From Owenia fusiformis (Eukaryota; Annelida; Polychaeta; Sabellida; Oweniidae): DNA of 64,000 nucleotides. A program made the position numbers and the translations under genes. Positions 50,601-58,650 of this stretch are shown here, one piece after another. The stretch lies in the NCBI GenBank assembly GCA_903813345.2, contig CAIIXF020000006.1, forward strand, positions 2,294,001 through 2,358,000, written 5' to 3'. The notes under the pieces were generated by a model that made no database searches, was not told the DNA's origin, and saw nothing but the letters and a program-made list of their open reading frames with translations. Each line of letters starts with the position of its first letter. Position 1 is the stretch's first letter.

Positions 50601-53600
50601 ATATTTATGTATTTAACAATTGTCTTCAAATATCAAGGTAAAATAAACCGAAATGTTATCTGAGTAGTATTACTCCAGTATATTGCATGTTTAAGTTATC
50701 TAATATTTATGAGCATTTTAAAACCTATTTTTGGCATATAGCATCAATCAATTTGTACAGATTTTTATTCTTCTGTTTGGGTATGAGCTGCTAGTTCATA
50801 ATGAAGGTGTTATATTTTTTCTCTATCTGATCTAATACTGGCCACATGAGCACACCAGGTAGATATCAGTTACACAAACTTTAGAGCAACATTTAACATT
50901 AAACTTGTATATTTAAGTTCACTGAGTTACCCTGTATGTGGAAATAAAAGACATTAGCTCAACCAGCAGACCAGCAGACTATTAGCTAGAAGCTTCAAAC
51001 AAAATGCATTTTAAAGCTCTTATTTTTATTGGTCATCGCCCCTCCCTCCTGGCTACGCCTATGATAGGTATATACAAAAATGGTAAGCGGCAATGGTCAT
51101 AGTATGTCTAAAAAATTAATATAAGTGATTCCAATGCAGATATTTTATACTTCATATTTCATTATAGAAATTTTAACTTTACTCCAGACTTGACAGAACT
51201 TTAACTTTAAAGAACTCTTTAAAATTGTCTTTGAATAATACATTGAATCAGCCTGAAACCTACGACACATCTTTCCGAACCTGTTTCAGGCCCGTAGCCA
51301 GAATTTTCCAAGAGGAAAACAGTTAATCTTTCTAGAGGAAAACAGTTAATCTTTCTAGAGGAAAACAGTTAATCTTTCTAGAGGAAAACAGTTAATCCAG
51401 TCAAGACTACAGTAATGAGACAAACTCATAACTTACATAACTTAAATAATCTGTCTCCAGATTGGAAAAGAATTATACAGTTATATGAAGCACTATAAAG
51501 CTGATAAGCTGTTAGTTATCCAAACATATGTGTCCACTTAATGATTTTAAATAGAGAGTCAGTTTCAGAAGCTTTCAGTCTAATGTATTGCATGTATTAT
51601 GAATTCTCTACCTTTTCAATATATTGAAGCAAAATTAGAAAAAACGTATAACAAAACCCCCAAAAATAGATAAAAATCAAGATAAACCTTTTATTTCATC
51701 AACAAGATACTTTTTTAAAATCAACCAAAATTTCCTTTGTACAATTACAATATTGAGAGACTTAAACATGTTGTATGTTGTTTTGTTCAAAACAGCAGGC
51801 CCGTAGCCAGGGGGGGTTCGCCCCCCCCCCCTTGGCCAAAATTTCTTTCAAAATCATGCAGTTTTTCACCACTCTGACTAATTTTTGAGTGATTTTTGGC
51901 CATTTTTGCCAAAGTGAACCCCCCCAGAATATTTTAGAAAAACGAACCCCCCCTTGGAAAATTCTGGCTACGGGCCTGAAACAGGTTCGGAAAGATGTTT
52001 CATTTCATTCTGAGCATATGATACCAGAAGCAAAAGAAGTGTTTGATGTGTTTTCTAAAACAATATAGTGAAAAGTATATACATTTTTTCAAATGTTATT
52101 GTTACCATTCAAAAGATGACCATTAAATTGACGATATGTAATTTTTAGAAATTTTTGACGACTGATTTAAGAGAAAAGTGTGTTCAAAATGTTCACCATA
52201 TCAAAACCAATCCTTTACAGATTTTCCTAAATATCCAGGATGTCAACTCTTCAGTGGAAAGGTTAAACTTGTGACTAGGATAACAAAAAGGTCAATCTTT
52301 CTAATTTTCACATATTTTGTTATATATCAGATAGACATTGAAGTTCTGCCTAAATAAAATCTGGCTGTTCTTGGATTTTAAAGTGTTATGTAAAGATGAT
52401 AACTTAATGACTATTAGATGACTCTTCCACCTACACCAGTCCAGTCTTTACCATTTAAACATGCAATAAGAGAAGTTAATATACAGGGTGGTCCAAAAAA
52501 GTGAACCCCTGCAACAGGCTATATTGTCCTTAATACTTGCATGAATAGACTCATATTATCACATGTTGTAGAAAAAGGTCTAAAATTTTGTTGATGCCAT
52601 AGTCTATTCTCTGTCTTAAATTTTGAAGAAATCACATCTAAATGAGGTTTTATATAGGATTCATCCTCAGTGTATATTGCTATCAACTCATAAAAGAGAA
52701 TGGATCAAGATGAATCTTAAAGAATTAGAATTTACTTTTTACATACTTTAACATAGAGATCTCGAAATGGGAACTGGGAACTGGGGACTGGGGACCAGCT
52801 TAGAAGATACATACAAATACATATATACACAAACATAGATATCTCAAACTGGGAACTGGGGACTGGGGACCTTCTTAAAAGATACATACAGATACATACA
52901 TACATATATATATAGCATATAGATATCTCAAACTGGGAACTGGGGACTGGGGACCAGCTTAGAAGATACATACAAATACATACATATTATATATAACAAT
53001 ATAGATATCTCAAACTGGGAATTGGGGACTGGGGACCTTCTTAAAAGATACATACATATTATATATAGCAATATCTCAAACTGGGAACTGGGGACTGGGG
53101 ACCAGCTTAGAAGATACATACAAATACATACATACATATAGCATATAGATATCTCAAACTGGGAACTGGGGACTGGGGACCTTCTTAAAAGATACATACA
53201 AATACATACATATTATATATAACAGTATCTAGTCTATCTAATTAACATATTCCATGCTTGTATATATATCATACATATATATGAATACATATAATAATGT
53301 AAGTATCTATCTAATTTGCATATTCTGTGCTGGCATATAATATATATATGCATGAATACATAGATATATGTATTCATATGCATACATGTATCTATCTAAT
53401 TTGCATATTCTGTGCTGGTTTACATGGCCCATAAGCCATTTATATTCGGGTTGGTGAAGGATTACAGGGACAGTACAGGAAGACTTAAATTTTTCAGCAT
53501 TCTCAATAACAATAACGGGAAATTTTACGGTAGTTTGAACAAAAATACTGTTGATTTTAGCAGAAATACGGTAGATTTTCGAAAATTTACGGTAGATTTT

Positions 53601-55539
53601 CAAAAATTTACGGTAGATTTTACGGCCGTTCTCATGGAATAAACGAGTTTTTTAAAAAGAAAATTTACGGTAGATTACGAAAAAAATACGGTAGATTTTT
53701 TTACGGGCGTTTTTACGGGAAAAAATAGTATTTTTTTTACGGTAGTTTGTCATTTTTTTACGGAAAAACGAAAAATTTACGGTAGATTCCCGTAAAAATA
53801 CGGTAGGTTGGCAGGTATGTAAGTGCGTAGGCCCGACGTTAGTAGTGGGTATTTGTTTTCCTTAGTCAGGCTAGTTTACAGCTCATATTTGCCATTGTGA
53901 AATTTATGAGGCATGTCTCTTTGTACTTGTTGAGAGTTTTTATTATCACTTAGGGATTGTTTTATAAGAACTATAATATATGAGAATCAGGTTTCTAAAT
54001 TCGAGGTGAAAACAGTTATAGTTGTCATTTAAGGATCTGGAAACCATTTGTTTTGGATTCGGAAGTCTTAGGGTGTTCAAAAAGGAATTTATGAAACGTA
54101 ACCTGAGGGGTGGAGCAGGGAATTGTTGTTAGTAACATAAGGCTTAGATCCCTAGAGGTTAATTACCCTTATTGTTTGGAGTTTTGTTGGGAAAGATCCT
54201 TCCGCACTTTAGGTTTAGAATAAATCAAGTTTGCTGGTTGTGGGCATTATCAAGTCCTGTTAGGCTTTTAGCTTTATTTGAAGTGACAAGGCATTTAATA
54301 CTTTCTGGCATTTATAGAGGGCGTAAAAGACAATACAGTTAGAAAGCTTACTATTTTGAGTTTAAGTTGACCTCATGTACTATAGTGTATGTCCTACATC
54401 AGTAGTATAGAAAGTATCCATTTGAAACACGTGATAGACTATAGAATTCTTGTTTGTATTAAATTATAAATATTATAATAATCAATCTGAGCAGTTATTC
54501 ATAGATAACTGAAAGGCATTTGATTGCATGCACATCACATATTTATTCATATAAAGTTTAATCGAATAAAATTAATTATAGATATACATTACCATCTTAT
54601 AGTAAGTATCTTCAGGCTTGATAGGCCTAGTTGTTGTTTTAGCACATTATTGTTGTTGCACATTTATTTAATCTGTATAAATCTGGTGTGTAGCTTTACC
54701 CTGACTCTCTCATCTTGAGAAACTGATTTTCCGTACCCTTTACTTAATTTTAGTTATAATCTTTAGAATACGAGCTCTATTATCTATTTCCGGTCACGTT
54801 TATCAAATCTCGCATTTCCCGAGATCAGTATTCTATATTTAGCATTAATCAGAGCTAGTATTCTATATACTTATTGCAATTATAAAGGAAACTGTGACAT
54901 TTCGGTTCTCAATTATTGACTTAAATAAAAAACTTGTTCCAAAACAGTTAAGTGGAAATTGATTATAAGATGCCTGAAGCTATACTGTAAATGCATAGCG
55001 TAACTTGAGAATTGGAACAAGATAATATATGAATACTCTATAACATGACATATAATACTCTATAACATGACATATAATACTCTATAACATGACGCTGAAT
55101 GTGACTTACTATATTTGCACATTACACTGTCTCCCGACTCCAACTAGCATTCTATGAATATTAAACCGATATTTTATGATGTTATACATCGATTGAAGTA
55201 GTGTAAGTGTTCCAACGATTTCTTACATTTCTCCAAAAGCCCTTTAACATGGGCTGGGAATATCCATTTTTGCTTGAGAGATAGCTTTGTGCAAACTAAG
55301 TAAAATGTGACATTGCCTGAGCGAGTAGGTCTAATTACTTACCTTGGATTGTCATTGCCAATAAGCTTCACAAGGCCCCATAGAAAATCTTCAGACCCTG
55401 AATGACACAGAAAATGGCTGATAGTGCTATCCTTTTGCGCATGGAGATCGTCGACCAACATTTCCAAGGCTCCATGTGCCCGTTTATCTGTGTGCATGAG
55501 CATGGCGAAATAATCGCCTTTCACCCAGTTTAGCGGCAT
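20679..55539 (-). CDS. Armadillo-repeat and fibronectin type III protein, complete (18 exons, 1116 aa)
   Basis: The exons, 5' to 3', are 55343-55539, 37735-37921, 37223-37353, 36836-37031, 36345-36541, 35763-35841, 30078-30183, 29556-29789, 29201-29317, 28810-28874, 28389-28455, 27854-28050, 27449-27517 (left edge 27448), 26993-27171, 22960-23026, 21765-22614, 21256-21485 and 20679-20860. Every junction keeps frame and GT/AG. Residues 1-340 form armadillo/HEAT-like helices (VAGNSAYIIGTIAESE, NMWTASNAALVLARL, GMNAAFAIGRMCDMEEG, KNACFALSCLATNKDG). Residues about 330-360 are a helical then Pro-rich linker (KPPPPSAE). Three FN3 domains follow at about 362-442, 443-520 and 527-612 (LAPYTTFNFRLRAST, LHPNTTYEVHVCAST, LTPDTEYVVTVAAIT). 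Residues 615-1116 are Lys/Ser/His-rich and probably disordered. There is no signal peptide or membrane segment, so it is likely cytoplasmic. I do not recognise a named family; a scaffold role is only a guess. Confidence 0.88.
25145..26163. repeat. Second copy of the hAT-internal repeat family
   Basis: About 1 kb of the same sequence family as the array at 15730-18385, including AGGCGAGCTTTTGAACCAGG, GAATTTCGCGAGACAAAA and the end AGCTCACCATGTGAGCTA after a GACAGACAGACGGACAAG microsatellite. It lacks the TAGTGTTGTCGCG ends, so the array family moves or amplifies independently of the hAT ends, or the hAT element captured it. Confidence 0.85.
26383..26543. repeat. Minisatellite, 3 copies of about 60 bp
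   Basis: The words CATACAACA, TTTACTGAAGCAGTTT, GAGACACCATTA and GCTATTGATGTACA recur three times in order, the last copy partly diverged. Intronic. Confidence 0.8.
30480..32330. repeat. Tandem 275-340 bp units with polyC runs
   Basis: The word AGAAAGCACCAAATAGCATC followed by TAAAATTGTAAAATTTTCTAG recurs at about 30490, 30825, 31148, 31420 and 32270. Between copies lie GACATCATCAAATAGC, CTTGCTCCCCCTCTGGCACC and runs of C up to about 9. The stretch 31680-32250 interrupts the series with unrelated sequence. Confidence 0.8.
32181..32215. repeat. Perfect 14-bp stem hairpin
   Basis: CAATAGACTGAATT (32181-32194) and its inverse AATTCAGTCTATTG (32202-32215) flank a 7-base loop. It lies in the stretch that interrupts the polyC-rich units and may mark an edge of a small nested insertion. 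Confidence 0.7.
32448..35470 (-). mobile_element. 5'-truncated L1/Tx1-like LINE with target duplication
   Basis: The insertion is flanked by GCGGCAAAAA at 32438-32447 and 35471-35480, a perfect 10-bp target duplication. It has an A-rich 3' tail at the left (minus strand). The 5' end is truncated inside the coding region, so the endonuclease and first ORF are gone. It interrupts the polyC-rich element and is therefore younger than it. Confidence 0.9.
32506..35470 (-). CDS. LINE reverse transcriptase, 5'-truncated, frame open
   Basis: The frame is open from the truncation point at 35470 to a stop at 32506, about 988 codons; the first in-frame Met is at 35322. Numbered from that Met, the reverse transcriptase domain runs about 150-450. 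It has KSPGNDGITPEFYKTFW, LLFKKGERELFENYRPISL, CIDFKKAFDSLNW, LQKGIRQGCPASALIFNLC and the catalytic IIQHADDTTLIM at about 385-396 (HADD in place of the usual YADD). KSPG-DG-PEFYK-FW points to the L1/Tx1 group. The C-terminus has the zinc-knuckle-like CVHCNKNHTMEHMLYEC. The apurinic endonuclease domain is absent. No internal stop suggests recent insertion. Confidence 0.92.
37605..37725. repeat. Pogo-type repeat end
   Basis: The segment carries GTGTTCACATCTAGAGGTGT and GAGAGGTGTTCAGG words and ends in ATACAGGTTTTACTGTA, the inverse of the CAGTAAAACCTG terminus at 13418. The left partner end is not clear. It lies just 3' of ARM-FN3 exon 2. Confidence 0.5.
38489..38770 (-). mobile_element. tRNA-derived SINE
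   Basis: Read on the minus strand, the head carries an RNA polymerase III A box TGGCTCAGTGG (38753-38763) and B box GGTTCGATTCC (38710-38720) at tRNA-like spacing. A tRNA-unrelated body follows, then a tail ending ATACCAATGAGGTATTGCTC. The tail matches a second fragment at 41187-41226, which supports the left boundary. A functional tRNA is unlikely because the acceptor stem does not close. Confidence 0.8.
39236..39753. mobile_element. Mariner-type MITE, 518 bp
   Basis: The left end CAGGGTGAGCCAAGAAAAGG and the inverse of the right end CAGGATGAGCAAAAAAGG are imperfect inverted repeats, each continuing GTAACC, and flanked by TA. ACAGGGTG-type ends with TA targets are typical of Tc1/mariner relatives. 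No transposase remains. Confidence 0.75.
39940..42140 (+). CDS. Fibrinogen-related protein (C-terminal fibrinogen domain), nested gene
   Basis: Two exons are firm: 40296-40460 and 41485-42140. A candidate first exon, 39940-40009 (MQITNGSPWKLVLVSNMIFG), fits the phase exactly and gives a weak signal peptide, making 296 residues. Residues about 40-78 (ELKQEMVDIKETMNELKKEI) look like a coiled coil for oligomerisation. The fibrinogen domain runs from 85 (DCSENTSFTGVRTI) through MARRFDGSVDF, EYFIGLDNLH and YNGTAGDSL. It includes a likely Ca site D221/D223/D225 and the disulfide pair Cys232-Cys245 (GAWWYKHC). Such proteins are secreted lectins in invertebrate immunity or matrix. An extra Cys (CSGGC) is unusual. 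The first exon is uncertain. An AATAAA overlaps the stop. Confidence 0.88.
40591..41072. mobile_element. CAGGCCTGTCAAC-ended MITE, 482 bp, in FREP intron
   Basis: CAGGCCTGTCAACTTGGG at the left and the inverse CAGGCCTGTCAACTGTCC at the right form terminal inverted repeats of about 14 bp. Flanks are AACATATA and CATATATA, possibly a degenerate 8-bp duplication. The interior repeats GAACACCTTGGTCCAAAT-like words on the left and GCGTGACA words on the right, with a run of G at about 40797. hAT-like by terminus; no transposase. Confidence 0.65.
41187..41226 (-). repeat. Fragment of the SINE 3' tail
   Basis: GGTTACC and GGCGAGTGATACCTCATTGG match the left end of the SINE at 38492-38526 with few changes. 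The tRNA head is absent, so this is a truncated copy or an independent use of the same tail. Confidence 0.6.
44269..44295 (+). other. Possible orphan first coding exon
   Basis: An ATG in the context TTTAAGATG opens nine codons (MSSTPMRMF) followed at once by a perfect donor GTAAGT at 44296. The 170 bp upstream is locally richer in CG dinucleotides than the surroundings (GGCCCGGCACCC, ACGCGTG). This looks like the start of a plus-strand transcript, but I find no convincing downstream exon, and transposon sequence begins about 1 kb later. It could be a transposon-derived or noncoding transcript. Confidence 0.25.
44405..45085. repeat. Degenerate tandem array, about 6 units of 75-120 bp
   Basis: The words GATTTCTATAGTCTATTAAG, TTCGAACA and GGTTTGGAAAGAATAGAAAAG recur in order at about 44415, 44490, 44588, 44692, 44905 and 45025, increasingly diverged to the right. 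No coding content. Confidence 0.75.
45340..46045. repeat. GCGGTAG-rich arm array, left arm of foldback
   Basis: GCGGTAGATTTT and GCGGTAGTTTT words alternate about 30 times with 20-50 bp spacing and short A/T runs. The right arm (53500-53819) has the same word inverted in fewer copies, mostly TACGGTAGATTTT. Confidence 0.85.
47465..47820. repeat. CCCCAGTCCCCAG array, left copy
   Basis: Five units each contain GGTCCCCAGTCCCCAGTT, CCCAGTTTGAGATATCTAT and a TATGTATGTATTTGTAT spacer, 65-90 bp per unit. About six inverted copies form the right partner at 52745-53215. Confidence 0.9.
47853..47895 (+). repeat. Direct repeat, partner at 50562-50602
   Basis: AACATCGTAACAAAAAAGTA then CAATTGTAAATCTAATA recurs at 50562-50602 with about three changes, in the same orientation, 2.7 kb apart inside the foldback element. 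The span between them holds the palindromic 297-bp array, so this pair may record an internal duplication or insertion. Confidence 0.6.
48121..49011. repeat. 297-bp tandem array, 3 copies, each with an internal palindrome
   Basis: Copies start at 48121, 48417 and 48714 with AAACAAAACTG and are nearly identical; a diverged fourth lies at about 49265-49490. Each contains GGTTCAGGATATTGGGATTA and, about 75 bp later, its inverse (23-bp arms, one mismatch), so each copy could extrude a hairpin. A related CAGATATAGTATATCTG palindrome lies at about 49085. Confidence 0.9.
51268..51997. mobile_element. Foldback with perfect 45-bp inverted arms
   Basis: The left arm 51268-51312 is an exact inverse of 51953-51997 and includes CAGGCCCGTAGCCAG, a common hAT-like terminus. 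A 23-bp word GAGGAAAACAGTTAATCTTTCTA is tandemly repeated four times next to the left arm (51313-51395). A partial inner copy of the terminus with a G run lies at about 51798. Confidence 0.75.
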
Positions 55540-55965
55540 GGCGATCTCTTTAAACTATTCGCCTTACTAACAGTGTACATTCATAGTGTAAATGAATCCC
55601 TCATTTAGGTCTATCTTGGCATTTTTCACGGTGAAAACACTGAAAGTATTTATATAATTTTGTTCCATTTTTTAAATGTTGTCCACCATATTGTTGACTG
55701 TTGCCAGGTCTCGCAGGTGCACGAGAACTTACGAGATAATTGTTTTCGTTCAGTGCAGATATAAGAAACACAGTTTCCTTTGATTCCCGGGAATCAAAAA
55801 AGGAAACAATTACATAGATCTACATAGAAACTCCAATAAAGGAATGGGTATTCAGCTCTATGATCAGAGGCTCCTTCAAGGGTCAAAATTATATAACCAT
55901 TCAATTAAGCCATGATGCACTACAGGCCATGATACTAGTCAATAACAGGTAACAGCAGATCAATA
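55540..55965 (-). other. Upstream region of ARM-FN3 gene
   Basis: The sequence upstream of the ATG at 55539 must carry the minus-strand promoter and 5' UTR. I see no TATA box or other clear element. The next gene (LNX) ends 3.05 kb away on the same strand, so the promoter is not shared. Confidence 0.4.
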
Positions 55966-56855
55966 CAGGGTGGGGCGCAGAAACATTGACCCCAAAATAT
56001 GATACCATATCATGTCCTTACTATAATATTTTTCTTTTTACTATAAAGCATGGTGGTTTGTCTGTCTCTCTGTCCAGACATCTCCTCCCCTCCCAGATTG
56101 TTTTACCTTGGACCCTCATACTTGGTCAACATTAAAGTGATTCGGTGGGCACTCTATGAAGGTCAAAGGTCATTCCAAGGTCAATATCTAGGTTTTATTT
56201 GGCTTTTTATGACCCTTGAACAATGATTAGGTAATTGGCGTTTTTAAAGGACCTTCAGGGCTGCTGTGACCTGGCCATGGCGACCCATGATTAGGTGACC
56301 TGAGATCAAGGTCATTCCAAGGTCAAAGGTCGATATCTAGGTATTTGACGTTTTAAGACCCTGGGGTCTGCCATGACCCTTGGTGACCCATGATTAGGTG
56401 ACCTGATGTCAAGGTCAACGTTAAATTGGGCAAGGTCATCTCAAGGTTAAAGTTCAGTATCTAAGTATTTAAGGACCTTCAGGGTTGCTGGGACCCTTAG
56501 TGACTCATGATAATGTGACCTCAGGTCAAAGTCATTTGAGACTGTTGCCATGTGAGGGCTGCTGTGACACTTTGAGACCCAATCAAACGGGTAGATTACT
56601 AATAGTATTTAAGTCATTTTATACATCATTTAAAACAGAATTAACAAATTGGCTGAAAATAAATTATTTTGCATAGTAATGATTCCTAGGAGACTGATCA
56701 AATATAGCAATATCTGATTATCACAAGAAAGGTCTAAAGCTTAGAGCTACAGGGTTTTAGGGATATTGTAGGATTGAATTTAAAACTGCTATATACTTCA
56801 GTGAATGGGTGTATGAACTATAGGGGCAGGAGGTACACATTTTTGTACCACCCTG
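55966..56855. mobile_element. Mariner-type MITE with internal AGGTCA array
   Basis: CAGGGTGG at the left and its inverse CCACCCTG at the right form short inverted ends; TA precedes the left end. Inside (56140-56560), units of about 150 bp recur three or four times with GACCTTCAGGG, GACCCATGATTAGGTGACCT and AAGGTCATTCCAAGGTCAAAGGTC-like words. The boundaries are weak because the inverted ends are short. Confidence 0.45.
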
Positions 56856-57887
56856 TGTATGGGCATAAATTCTTTATTTTGTTTTCTTAAATATATAATT
56901 ACTTGAAGATCCTCTTTTAGTAGGTGATGTTCCTCTCTTAATTATACTTAAATGACAGACACAGTTCTTAACTTATCTCAATTTTGTATTTGTATGACAA
57001 ATATTTGATATATACATGGTATCATAATCTTTTTATCCAAAGAACTGGCATTTTGATAATATGTAGGTAATTGACTGTTAGGCTCTCTATTGAAACTTGA
57101 TTTGGACAAAAGTTGACTTACCCAGATGATTGGGATAATTTCATCTTCTTTTATAATGACACTTTTAGGATCTATCTTAACAAAGTATACTTATGAATAT
57201 AAGGTTATTTAAAATTCAATATTTCAATAAATATATTAGGCAGCTACTAAATACTGCTCAATAAAAAAATAAATAATGAAAAAAAGTAATTTACAGAAAA
57301 CAAACAAAAAATTCAAGTGCCCAAATATGTACGGGAGTTTCTCGCAAATAGGCCCATGGGGTTTATTTGAAAGAGGAGTGTATGAAAGTTTTTTCCTTCT
57401 TCATGAAGGCCCATGTTCATTTCGAGTACTTCTAAATTAATGTCAAGTGGGTGAAAACATTCGAGAAAAGGATTGAAATTGCTTAAAAACAAAACAGGCT
57501 GGAAAAAAACAGAAGTGGCAAACAGAGCAGAAAATTGGGGCAAAAATATGACAAAGGGTCATATGTTGGTCAACGTTCATGATATTATTGCATGAGTATG
57601 AAGGCCATGTGTCAACTTTACTATCTACAACCCTCGAAATAAATGCCCAATGGTTTGCAAAAGCTATTTTTACGTCTTAATGACTGCAATCCCCTTGGAA
57701 AAATTATTTTTAACTCTTAATAAATGTTCATGGCTGATTATTTTGAGTTCTTTCAAATAAATGCCCTGTATAAAATTGCAAAATAAAAAAATAGAAAAAT
57801 TTCATTTTGAGAGAGCACAAAAAAAATATTTATAGATTGTAACAAAAAAGTCATTCTTTTGTCACTGTCTCAATTATATTACACAAT
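56856..57887. other. Spacer downstream of LNX
   Basis: AT-rich, no exon recognised. Around 57610-57780 a pair of related words (AAATAAATGCCC, TTTTAACTCTTAAT / TTTTACGTCTTAAT) suggests an old repeat. Confidence 0.4.
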
Positions 57888-57893
57888 TTATTT
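57888..57893 (-). promoter_or_regulatory. Candidate LNX polyadenylation signal
   Basis: AATAAA on the minus strand lies about 695 bp beyond the LNX stop, after the minisatellite. If used, the whole exon-derived array lies in the LNX 3' UTR. Confidence 0.4.
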
Positions 57894-57944
57894 AACAATT
57901 TACATTCTGTGTTGATAATTTTAATGTTCATAAAATATGTGACT

Positions 57945-58650
57945 GGAGATTTAGTGTTAAGACTGGTGCTCCTGACCTTGATCCAATGTCACTCACTAGA
58001 CCTTAAGTGTTTCTTGTTTAGACTTGCAGTGCCCATGGCCATGATACCACATCTAATGTCACTAGTATATAGCTTTAGGGGTTTTGATTTGGACCAGTAC
58101 CAAGGTCATGATACCACATAAAATGTCACTGGACTTTTAAGGGTTTTTATTTAGACCATTGACCTTGGCCATAATACCACATCCTATGTCACTAAAACCT
58201 TTAGTGTTCTTGATTTAGACGTGCCCCTGGCCATGATAGGACATCCAATTTCACTAGACCTTTAGTGTTCTTGATTTAGACGTGCCCCTGGCCATGATAG
58301 GACATCCAATTTCACTAGACCTTTAGTGTTCTTGATTTAGATGTGCCCCTGGCCATGATATCACATCCAATTTCACTGGAACTTTAGTGTTCTTGATTCA
58401 GACTATGCCCGGGGCCATGATACCACATCCAATGTTATTAGACCTTTAGTGTTCTTGATTTAGACTAGTGCCCCTGGCCATAATACCACATCCAATGTCA
58501 TTAGACCTTTAGTGTTCTTGATTTAAACTCGTGCCCCTGGCCAGATGAAACCACATCCAATGTCACTAGGCCATTAGTGTTCTTGATTTAGACTAGTGCC
58601 CCTGGCCATGATACCACATCCAATGTAACTAGACCTTTAGTGTTCTTGAG
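57945..58650 (-). repeat. About 11-copy array derived from the LNX terminal codons
   Basis: Units of 60-66 bp contain CTTTAGTGTTCTTGATTTAG, GTGCCCCTGGCCATGATACC and ACATCCAATGTCAC (plus strand). Read on the minus strand each unit corresponds to the last LNX codons (KNTKGLVTLDVVSWPGALV, then stop). The rightmost unit (about 58586-58650) is the coding one; copies become more diverged leftward. Confidence 0.9.

Larger units (their letters stand above)
45321..53819. mobile_element. Giant foldback element, 8.5 kb, 5-bp TSD
   Basis: Both ends read CATACCTGCCAACCTA inward (16 bp perfect inverted repeat), flanked by TAAGT at 45316-45320 and 53820-53824. Inside, three pairs of sequences are nested as inverted arms: a GCGGTAG-rich array (45340-46045 against 53500-53800); a block with ATGGCCCATAAGCC and AGAATATGCAAATTAGATAG (47130-47330 against 53260-53450); and a CCCCAGTCCCCAGTTCCCAG array (47465-47820 against 52745-53215). 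The centre holds a palindromic 297-bp array and other repeats. I see no transposase or recombinase frame; the 61-codon minus frame at 48001-48186 is unassigned. Confidence 0.75.
37922..55342. other. ARM-FN3 intron 1, 17.4 kb
   Basis: This first intron is as long as the rest of the gene. It contains the nested plus-strand fibrinogen-related gene, a SINE and SINE tail, a mariner-type MITE, a CAGGCCTG element, a degenerate array at 44405-45085 and the 8.5 kb foldback element. The stretches 37922-38480, 42200-43550 and 53830-55330 show no recognisable exon. Confidence 0.8.

Noticed and set aside
47622-53197. Frames rich in SPVPSSQFEIS repeats on both strands
   Set aside because: Translation of the CCCCAGTCCCCAG tandem arrays in the foldback arms; no sign of real coding use.
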